Source: DATBRC01 sp036560485 (GTDB lineage Bacteria; Pseudomonadota; Gammaproteobacteria; Burkholderiales; Burkholderiaceae_D). Taken from it: a stretch of DNA of 17,035 bases. This document shows, piece by piece, positions 1 to 5,884 of this stretch. The DNA lies in assembly GCA_036560485.1 (NCBI GenBank), contig DATBRC010000038.1, positions 1 through 17,035 of the forward strand, written 5' to 3'. Both the position numbers and the translations under genes were made by a program. Within the stretch, counting starts at the first letter, position 1; every line of letters starts with the position of its first letter. The notes beneath the pieces were generated by a model, which saw only the letters and a list, made by a program, of their open reading frames with translations, ran no database searches and had not been told where the DNA came from.

Positions 1-273
1 CCGTACCTCACGTACGGTTGCGCTTCTCGGCCCAACCTTGGCCGTGTATAGCCAGGCTAAAACTGCTCTAGCATTCGTAAATTTTTGTAATCTTGATGTT
101 CTTCGAAGTAAGGGAAGTTTTTTAAATAAAGATTGTCAAATATCTGAACGCTGATTGTGTTTCATGAAATCATCGTATACAGGCTTATTTTTGATTGAGT
201 TTTTATATTGGCTGCAATAATTTGAGCTGATATTTTTATTCATTGCATATGAATTATTTAATTGGAGCGCACA
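1..273. other. Window edge and leader before the phasin gene; no gene called
   Basis: No coding frame here has a start, a ribosome binding site and a recognisable product. Frame 2 on the plus strand is open from the edge to about 150, but the peptide is not recognisable. The first 17 bases form an inverted repeat, CCGTAC-CTCAC-GTACGG. It may belong to a gene, terminator or element lying outside the window. From about 60 the sequence becomes AT-rich, as expected of a promoter region for the gene starting at 274. Confidence 0.5.
208..236 (+). promoter_or_regulatory. Candidate sigma-70 promoter for the phasin-like gene
   Basis: TTGGCT (208-213), a 17-nt spacer and TATTTT (231-236) match the sigma-70 hexamers at 4/6 each. 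Transcription would start near 243 and leave a leader of about 30 nt. The region is AT-rich, so chance matches are likely. This is a weak call. Confidence 0.28.
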
Positions 274-765
274 ATGTCTTACGTTAGAAATAAAAATTCC
301 ATATTGAATCCTTTCATGGCTTGGAGCGAATTGGCTGTCAAGACCGGCGAGATGATGATGGCGTCTGCACAGGTAATTCAGCATCGCACTGGCAGGATGG
401 CGGCTGCAGGGCCTACGCCTAGTTTGAAGGACCAGCGTGAATTCAGATTGATGGGTCAGGAAAAAGTAGAGGCAATGGCTGAGTCCACACAAGCGATGGC
501 CCTGCAAATGATGACGATGAATCCGCTGCTTGGAATGCGTGCTTTTGAATTAATGATGAAAGGTTCAACAGCAATGTTATCGCTGGCGACAAGTACGACA
601 ATAGGTCAATCTTTAAATCATCAAATGAAACTTGCCAAGGTTTTGACGGAGTCGGCAACGGCCAATTCTGAATTAAGCCATTCCGCTATGAAGATTGCAC
701 ACCATGGTCTTAAACCAATTCATTCGCGTGCAACTTCAAATGCGAAGAGGCTTGCAAAAATTTGA
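274..765 (+). CDS. Phasin-like PHA granule-associated protein (163 aa)
   Basis: Probably a small protein that coats polyhydroxyalkanoate granules in the cytoplasm. The protein is almost entirely helical in character, has no signal peptide or membrane segment, and is rich in Met, Ala, Ser and Thr. The N-terminal half carries WSELAVKTGEMM, ASAQVI, HRT and DQREF...GQEK patterns that I recall from Burkholderiales proteins annotated as PHA granule-associated phasins. The C-terminal end is basic (KPIH, KRLAKI). I chose the ATG at 274 because GGAG (264-267) lies 6 nt upstream. An in-frame TTG at 262 would lie upstream of that site and is less likely. The stop at 763-765 is 25 bp from the convergent motD stop. 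The family call rests on remembered similarity; a generic helical protein remains possible. Confidence 0.6.
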   Translation: MSYVRNKNSILNPFMAWSELAVKTGEMMMASAQVIQHRTGRMAAAGPTPSLKDQREFRLMGQEKVEAMAESTQAMALQMMTMNPLLGMRAFELMMKGSTAMLSLATSTTIGQSLNHQMKLAKVLTESATANSELSHSAMKIAHHGLKPIHSRATSNAKRLAKI

Positions 766-790
766 ACCCATCTTCCGGGGAAGGCAGCTT

Positions 791-1573
791 TTATTCTTTC
801 GATGGGATTGCGATGTCGGATACCACTTCAGGTATTTTTGATTCGATCGTAATGGCGACCCGCCGGTTTCGCATACGGCCCTCTGGTGTCGCATTGTCGG
901 CAACGGGACGTTGTTCGGCATAACCGATTGCGGTCAGCTTGCCGGCGGCAACACCATTTTCGATGAATAGGCGCACGACGCTGGAAGCACGGGCGCCCGA
1001 GAGTTCCCAATTGGATGGAAACTGAGCGGTGCTGATCGGTATATTGTCCGTAAATCCTTCGACCTTGATCGGGAAATCTGTCAATGCAAGTATTTGCCCC
1101 AGCGCGGTCATCGAACGAACTGCGCTGTCTTCCATGTGTGACTCTCCCGGCTGAAAAAGAACGCTGGCATTGATTTCAACGGTGATTCCCATGGCGCCTT
1201 CCGTCACATGCACTCTGCCGTCTTTTACCAATGGGCGTAACGCTTCGATGATGGCTTGCGCGATACTGCGCATTTTTACCTGATTCTGACGCTTCATTTG
1301 TTCCAGCTTGATTTCGGATGGTGTTTTAGTAGGCGGTACGATGGGCTGTGCCGGCAAGGTAGATGGCAACACGCCGGCAGATGCACCTGGTATCGCGTGA
1401 AATGCGGCATTGATTGAATTGGCCAGCACCTTGTACTTGCCTTCATTCACTTGCGAGATCGAGTACATCACCACGAAAAATGCAAATAGCAGTGTGATGA
1501 AGTCAGCGTACGAAACCAGCCAACGTTCATGGTTTTCGTGTTCGTCTTCAGGCTTGCGTCGAGGTTTTCTCAT
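791..1573 (-). CDS. motD: MotB/MotD-type flagellar stator subunit (260 aa)
   Basis: The peptidoglycan-anchored half of a proton-driven flagellar stator in the inner membrane. A charged N-terminal tail (1-18) precedes one membrane helix (about 19-40) that contains the SYAD motif; Asp24 is the expected proton-binding residue. A linker with a Pro-rich stretch (about 64-88) leads to an OmpA/MotB peptidoglycan-binding domain (about 135-245) with FTD (D176) and LSGARA (L191, R195). It lies 23 nt downstream of the MotA-type gene, in the order of a stator operon. The ribosome binding site is poor: GGAAAAG lies about 12 nt from the ATG, so coupling to the upstream gene is plausible. The symbol motD, rather than motB, is chosen because the short basic N-terminus and overall look resemble the MotC/MotD pair of Pseudomonas and beta-proteobacteria. 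Confidence 0.85.
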   Translation of the reverse strand: MRKPRRKPEDEHENHERWLVSYADFITLLFAFFVVMYSISQVNEGKYKVLANSINAAFHAIPGASAGVLPSTLPAQPIVPPTKTPSEIKLEQMKRQNQVKMRSIAQAIIEALRPLVKDGRVHVTEGAMGITVEINASVLFQPGESHMEDSAVRSMTALGQILALTDFPIKVEGFTDNIPISTAQFPSNWELSGARASSVVRLFIENGVAAGKLTAIGYAEQRPVADNATPEGRMRNRRVAITIESKIPEVVSDIAIPSKE

Positions 1574-1596
1574 GGCAGTACAGTACTTTTCCGAGC

Positions 1597-2337
1597 TTAT
1601 ATAAAATAACCGCGCATCCGGGATTCGACTATGCGCGGGTGCTCGCCGCTTGCGATTGCGACAAGTCCGTCGACATACATTTCGCGTAACGAAACCAGCC
1701 GTGCAATATTGGCGAGGAGTTTTTTCGCCATCGGCAAGAAAAGCAAATTGGCCATACCCACGCCATAAATTGTGGCGACAAAGGCGACGGCAATGCCGCC
1801 GCCAAGCTTGGCCGGTTCAGTAAGATTTTCCATCACATGAATCAAACCAAGTACTGCACCGAGAATGCCGATTGTTGGTGAATAGCCGGCCGCGGATTCC
1901 CATATTTTTGCGGCTTGTTTCATCCTCGCTTCGTATGCGGAAATCTCGATATCCAATGCTTCGCCAAATTGTTCCGCTTCGAGGCCGTCGATCACCATCT
2001 GCAGTCCTCTTTTTTCGAAGACGCTGTCGAGGCTATCCAGTTCCGCTTCCAGGGTCAGCATTCCTTCCTTGCGTGATATCTGGCTCCAATAGACCAACCT
2101 TTCAATGAGCGTATCCGGATGCATGTCAGGCGGGAAAAATACCCATAAAGACATTTTCAGGCCGGCGATAAAAGTCGAGCGAGGGCTTTGCAACGCAACT
2201 GCGCCAAGGGTGCCACCAACCACGATAAGCATGGCAGTCGGCTGCATCAGCGAGGAGATATGTCCTCCCTCGAGAACTTGGCCTCCAATAACGGAAGCAA
2301 TCCCGACGACAAGCCCGATGAGGCTGATGATGTCCAT
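1597..2337 (-). CDS. motC: MotA/MotC-type flagellar stator subunit (246 aa)
   Basis: The ion-channel half of the flagellar stator, an inner-membrane protein. It begins MDIISLIGLVVG. Two helices lie near the N-terminus (about 3-20 and 33-50), then a cytoplasmic domain with SRKEG (88-92), typical of MotA proteins, then two C-terminal helices (about 150-170 and 181-202). Pro154 (GYSPTIGILG) and Pro202 (LFLPMAKK) occupy the places of the two functionally important MotA prolines. The start at 2337 is set by homology: the reading frame stays open to 2601, but that extension has no family character. The ribosome binding site is weak (AAAAG about 8 nt upstream). No flagellar sigma-28 consensus was seen upstream. 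The gene is co-directional with motD and 23 nt from it. No other flagellar or chemotaxis gene is in the window. Confidence 0.85.
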   Translation of the reverse strand: MDIISLIGLVVGIASVIGGQVLEGGHISSLMQPTAMLIVVGGTLGAVALQSPRSTFIAGLKMSLWVFFPPDMHPDTLIERLVYWSQISRKEGMLTLEAELDSLDSVFEKRGLQMVIDGLEAEQFGEALDIEISAYEARMKQAAKIWESAAGYSPTIGILGAVLGLIHVMENLTEPAKLGGGIAVAFVATIYGVGMANLLFLPMAKKLLANIARLVSLREMYVDGLVAIASGEHPRIVESRMRGYFI

Positions 2338-2500
2338 AGGTATACTTTTGTGTAAGCCTGTATTTGCTATTGCTTTTATTCGAACCGAGACATGCAAACG
2401 GCGAGATACCAACAGCAGCATCACTTCTAAAGCGTTATTCAATACCGGGATTGCAAAACTGCTGCCTGGGGGCAGTAACAAGATCGCGCAAACGCATATT

Positions 2501-2519
2501 GTTCTCTTTGAACGAGAAC
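2501..2519. promoter_or_regulatory. Perfect inverted repeat, operator-like
   Basis: GTTCTC-TTTGAAC-GAGAAC is a 6-bp perfect dyad with a 7-nt centre, about 165 bp upstream of the motC start and 490 bp upstream of the fecR-like start. The size and shape suit a dimeric repressor, but the sequence matches no operator that I recognise. A GC-rich dyad (2462-2475) lies 26 bp away. Read on the minus strand it is followed by CAGTTTTG, so it might instead be a weak hairpin terminator. Confidence 0.25.
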
Positions 2520-2936
2520 GAATTGTCCCAGACTGGCAGTCCCGCAATCGTGAAGCACTCAATATAAAGCGCTCGGTAGACCGGTAACTTTGCGTCTCCA
2601 CCTTTCGATGGATTTGCCTTGTTTCAGCTGACTAGTAATACATGGTTTTGATAGTAGGGTAAATCAAAATTAAAATCAAACTTATGTTGGCGTGTTGAAA
2701 ATGATGAAGCGGCATTGCCATGTAAAGATGTAATTTATTCAACAAGATTTTGTCATGAGAGGGTGCCGGGTGATTTGCAAGTGATGACTTATGATTAACT
2801 GCCCTGTTGAGGAGACCTCATTCGTTGGCAGGTAATATCTCTCATCGTTTTCGCGACATAATGCCTTGGATTTCAAGCTGACTTTATTCATAGTAGAAAA
2901 AGAGAGCAAGGCTGTCGCTTTAAGAGAGTGCTGCTA

Positions 2937-2981
2937 TTGTGTTCTTTCGCTTTACGTTTTAGCATCAGTAGTTCTAATAAT
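2937..2981 (+). promoter_or_regulatory. Candidate promoter zone for the FecR-domain gene
   Basis: Two overlapping weak sigma-70-like arrangements lie just upstream of the ribosome binding site. One is TTGTGT (2937-2942), 17 nt, TAGCAT (2960-2965). The other is TTTACG (2951-2956), 18 nt, TAATAA (2975-2980). Each -10 hexamer matches at 4/6. They are alternatives, and neither is compelling. Confidence 0.22.
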
Positions 2982-3009
2982 GTTTCCAACATACTTCAGG
3001 GAGATTTAT

Positions 3010-3750
3010 ATGGGTGGTTTTGACAAGACTGACGACCCGCGCCGCAGGTTGTTGATTAGCGGTCTGGCAGCAGGTGTATTTTCCAGTGTTTTGCCAGAGA
3101 AAAGTGCCCTGGCCGACTCAATCTTCGGTTCACAACCTTCCAGACTTCCTCCTGGTCAGTCGATTTATCGTCTCTATGGTGATGTGACGGTGAATGGCAA
3201 GCAGGCTACCATGTCGACGTCGATTACAGCCAACGATACGATTCAGACCGGGAAAAACAGCGAAATCGTTTTTGTAGTTGGCGGAAATGCGATGATTTTG
3301 CGTGCGGAGAGCCACATCACCATACAAGGTGAGAAAAAAGAAGAGTCTTCATTTTTGATTTCTGCTCTGCGTATTTTGTCCGGCAAGATTCTTTCAGTGT
3401 CGCGCAACAAGGGCATGGCAATCAGAACGCCTACCGCCACGATTGGTATTCGCGGTACCGGTTTGTATGTTGAGGCTGATCCGGAATTGACGTATTTCTG
3501 TACGTGTTATGGCACGACGGATGTGGTGTCCAATGTTGATCCTTCAAGCAAGGATACGGTGGTGGCAACGCATCACGACAAGCCGCTCTATATCACGGCA
3601 AAGGCAGCACAATCAGGAAACAATGTAAGACCAGCAGGGTTCATTAATCATACTGACCAGGAATTGATGCTGGTTGAAACACTGGTGGGGCGTACGCCGC
3701 CATTTGTGTTTCCAGGAAATAGCTATGATGCGCCGCGGCGTGGGTATTGA
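3010..3750 (+). CDS. FecR-domain protein with a Tat signal peptide (246 aa)
   Basis: A secreted or periplasmic FecR-fold protein of unknown exact role. The N-terminus has RRRLL (11-15), a short hydrophobic stretch and a likely cleavage at SALA-DS (about residue 36), which fits a twin-arginine signal. The FecR domain runs from about 55 to 180. It includes RLYGDVTVNG, TANDTIQTGKNSEI and the RTPTATIGIRGT strand typical of FecR/LysM-FecR proteins. A CTC pair (C164, C166) follows. There is no membrane anchor and no adjacent ECF sigma factor or TonB receptor, so this is not a classical FecIRA system. In many genomes I recall, such FecR proteins accompany CHASE2-cyclase genes, and one lies in this window. 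The ATG at 3010 has AGGGAG (2998-3003) 6 nt upstream. An in-frame TTG at 2866 would bury the Tat signal. The gene ends at a strong terminator. Confidence 0.75.
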   Translation: MGGFDKTDDPRRRLLISGLAAGVFSSVLPEKSALADSIFGSQPSRLPPGQSIYRLYGDVTVNGKQATMSTSITANDTIQTGKNSEIVFVVGGNAMILRAESHITIQGEKKEESSFLISALRILSGKILSVSRNKGMAIRTPTATIGIRGTGLYVEADPELTYFCTCYGTTDVVSNVDPSSKDTVVATHHDKPLYITAKAAQSGNNVRPAGFINHTDQELMLVETLVGRTPPFVFPGNSYDAPRRGY

Positions 3751-3783
3751 TTTGACTTAACAGGTTCAAGATACCGGCTATTT

Positions 3784-3829
3784 AAAAAGGCCGTTGAAAA
3801 CACATACGAGTGTTTTCAACGGCCTTTTT
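3784..3829. terminator. Bidirectional Rho-independent terminator, 20-bp perfect stem
   Basis: Arms 3784-3803 and 3810-3829 are perfect complements around a 6-nt loop (ATACGA). The arms run from A5 through GGCCGTTGAAAACAC, and the 3' arm ends in T5. Because the outer pairs are A5 and T5, each strand ends in a U-run. It sits between the stop of the FecR-like gene (3750) and that of the convergent heme lipoprotein gene (3864), and should terminate both transcripts. Confidence 0.9.
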
Positions 3830-3863
3830 GTTTATTCGTTAAGTACGTTTGCAACACTCCTAC

Positions 3864-5873
3864 TTACTGTGGCGCCCCATTCAAGATCCAGTTCAAGAAC
3901 AAATCATAGTTAACGCGCCCTGGGTCTCCAGGTGTCAGGCTTGCGTCGAAACCAGTCAGTGGCGCTCCATTAGGCGTACCTCTATGGTGATGACCGGAGG
4001 GCTTCCGTAACAACGGACTGGCAACAATATCAGTGAAGTTGATGCGGCCACGTAATTCAGTATAGAACCACAGGTCATCGGTGGCATCGACTACGCTGTC
4101 GCCATTACGATCATAGTTTACATAGAGGATCGGAGGCCGAGGAAATACGGCGGTCGTCGTATGGCACGCCGTGGTGCAGCCAGCAGTTTGCAATACGTTT
4201 TTAATATCGCTGAACTGAATGGCGGCCGGATCTGGCGTAAGTGCATTGTTCACAACTAGTGTAAGCGAGGCCGGCGTGCTGAGCACCGAGCCGTTGCTGA
4301 CGATCAGTTGCAGGACGTAGGTGCCATTTGCGGTAGCTGTAAACTGCGGTGTGGCTGATGTCGGATTTGTGAGCGTACCCGCATTGCCGGGATTGGTCGT
4401 GATGGACCAACTATATCCCGTTGCGTACAAACTGTTTGTTGCCGACAGAGTGGTTGGTCCGAATCTGAGTGTGCGGTCCGGCCCCGGATCCGCAATCGGT
4501 CGCCCAGGCTGCAGCACGCTAGCGCCATTGAAGGTCGTATAACCTAATCCTTGCAGCCAATTAGCCAAGGTGGAATATTCATTGGGTGTCGCCCAGAATT
4601 TTTCCGAAACGATTTTTGCAAGCGGCATATTGCCGCGGTCGAATACATGGATCTTGACGCGATCGGAATAATCCAGAAATTTCGTGTAGCTGTCAAAGTC
4701 GAGATCGTTTTGATTACCGGTGCCACGCAACGTATGACAAGTGATGCAAGCAGGGTGCAGCGTGTTGCTGTAAAGGGTAGTCTGACCGGCTGTCAACCAA
4801 TTGCTTGGAACATATGTGTCGGAGAATACGGCATTCGGCAAGCCATCGCCGCCATAGGCAGCTTTCAAAGCTGTTGCAGCGGTACCTTGCCATTCGTTTT
4901 GGGCGTATTGATTGGGGGCCGTGATGACATTGCTGACATCCTGGCGGCAGGCGTCTTCCGGATTCGCCGTCATGGCTGGAATCGGGTAAGTGCACAACAC
5001 CATTTGGTTAATCGTCTTGATGGCTGGTTCAAGATCGGTACGGGTATAGCCCGCAGTCGATGAATAGCCAAAGCTGTCCGCATTGAGCATTTGCAATCGC
5101 GCTTGCGTGTCGCCGCGAGCCTGTGATTCGGAGTTCATTACAAGCGGGAAAAGTGGTGCGGGCGGACTGCCTGTTGGAGGTGTGAGCGGATCGGCACGGC
5201 CACCGTGGCAGCTAATGCAAATGCCGGGCATAGCCTTGTTGCCGCGGCCATCCAGATTGGCAACCAAACGGCGTGCGTAGGGAGGCGTCGGGTCAAAGGT
5301 ATAAAATTTTGCGAAGCGCCATGTGCCGCCCGGCGCAGGGCTGAATTCAATCGCGTTGGTGCCGACATGCCATTGCGCATCCTGCACGACTGCCGCATCC
5401 AGATTAAGAGGCGTGTAGGTATACCCCGCACCAGCATTGACTGCATAGTTTTCTACATACACGGCAATGGTGCCATCCGAATTTTGCCGCGCCTTCATGC
5501 GACGACCGTAACCAAGATCCTTTTGATCTCCAAAGGTAGCAGTGACTTCGCCCAGAGAGCCGGTTGTCCCTGCAGCGAATCCTCCTGTAGCGAATCCATT
5601 GGCGTGTAGCCAACCGGGCAGCGTATCCTTAGCATTGGTTGGATCAACCGCAGCGTAGTAGGCTGTCGCATAAGCTACCGTGTTCGTTTGGACTGTGCTA
5701 TCCGCTTGCACTTGCGGATTAGGAAAGAGCAGGAAGCTATTAGGTCCGGTAGTCGGTGCTGGTGCTGTCTGGCCAGGCGTGACATCGCCCGAACTTCCGC
5801 CGCCACCGCATGAGCTCAGCAAGAGCGTCAAAACAACCGAGCTTGCACTAAAAAATATTGATCTGACATTCAC
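3864..5873 (-). CDS. c-type heme lipoprotein with PKD-like and EF-hand-like elements (669 aa)
   Basis: A predicted lipid-anchored c-type cytochrome of unknown partner. The signal peptide ends in the lipobox LSSC (C22), followed by a Gly/Ser tether; no Asp at +2 argues for the outer membrane. CISCH (C219, C222, H223) and CITCH (C376, C379, H380) are standard heme-attachment motifs. CTTACH (C566, C570, H571) has the rarer CX3CH spacing. Residues about 459-542 form a PKD/Ig-like domain (ADPGPDRTL, then GYSWSI, then NGTYVLQLIVSNG). Residues 588-599 (DRNGDSVVDATD) resemble an EF-hand or dockerin calcium loop. The start is GTG at 5873, with AAAGGA 7 nt upstream (complement of 5881-5886). An ATG at 5869 is out of frame. 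The upstream gene's TAA lies inside this ribosome binding site, which suggests translational coupling. A covalent heme at the CX3CH site is not certain. Confidence 0.75.
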   Translation of the reverse strand: MNVRSIFFSASSVVLTLLLSSCGGGGSSGDVTPGQTAPAPTTGPNSFLLFPNPQVQADSTVQTNTVAYATAYYAAVDPTNAKDTLPGWLHANGFATGGFAAGTTGSLGEVTATFGDQKDLGYGRRMKARQNSDGTIAVYVENYAVNAGAGYTYTPLNLDAAVVQDAQWHVGTNAIEFSPAPGGTWRFAKFYTFDPTPPYARRLVANLDGRGNKAMPGICISCHGGRADPLTPPTGSPPAPLFPLVMNSESQARGDTQARLQMLNADSFGYSSTAGYTRTDLEPAIKTINQMVLCTYPIPAMTANPEDACRQDVSNVITAPNQYAQNEWQGTAATALKAAYGGDGLPNAVFSDTYVPSNWLTAGQTTLYSNTLHPACITCHTLRGTGNQNDLDFDSYTKFLDYSDRVKIHVFDRGNMPLAKIVSEKFWATPNEYSTLANWLQGLGYTTFNGASVLQPGRPIADPGPDRTLRFGPTTLSATNSLYATGYSWSITTNPGNAGTLTNPTSATPQFTATANGTYVLQLIVSNGSVLSTPASLTLVVNNALTPDPAAIQFSDIKNVLQTAGCTTACHTTTAVFPRPPILYVNYDRNGDSVVDATDDLWFYTELRGRINFTDIVASPLLRKPSGHHHRGTPNGAPLTGFDASLTPGDPGRVNYDLFLNWILNGAPQ

Positions 5874-5884
5874 GATGAAATCCT

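Larger units (their letters stand above)
2338..3009. other. 672-bp gene-free region between divergent motC and fecR-like genes
   Basis: No frame here encodes a recognisable protein. The region holds three perfect short inverted repeats: CTGCC-TGGG-GGCAG (2462-2475), GTTCTC-TTTGAAC-GAGAAC (2501-2519) and TGAGG-AGA-CCTCA (2808-2820). It should also contain the promoters of both divergent transcripts. AT content rises after about 2620. It is long for an intergenic gap and could hold a small RNA or regulator sites, but nothing identifies one. Confidence 0.5.

Noticed and set aside
136..507. 123-codon minus-strand frame over the phasin leader
   Set aside because: It overlaps the phasin-like gene and its leader, and reads as low-complexity noise.
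772..795. Terminator between the phasin-like gene and motD
   Set aside because: CTTC-CGGG-GAAG followed by GCAGCTTTTATT is only a 4-bp stem with an offset T-run, too weak to list.
2340..2400. Flagellar sigma-28 promoter upstream of the stator genes
   Set aside because: A TAAAA-like -35 is present, but the -10 at the required spacing matches GCCGATAA at only three of eight positions.
2338..2601. Upstream extension of the MotA-type reading frame
   Set aside because: The extra 88 residues have no MotA character; MDIISLIG at 2337 is where family similarity begins.
2866..3009. N-terminal extension of the FecR-domain gene from an in-frame TTG
   Set aside because: It has no convincing ribosome binding site and would place another hydrophobic stretch before the Tat motif, whereas ATG 3010 has AGGGAG at ideal spacing.
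4551..5063. 170-codon plus-strand frame inside the heme lipoprotein gene
   Set aside because: It is antisense to a gene with clear CXXCH and lipobox motifs, and has no ribosome binding site or family character.
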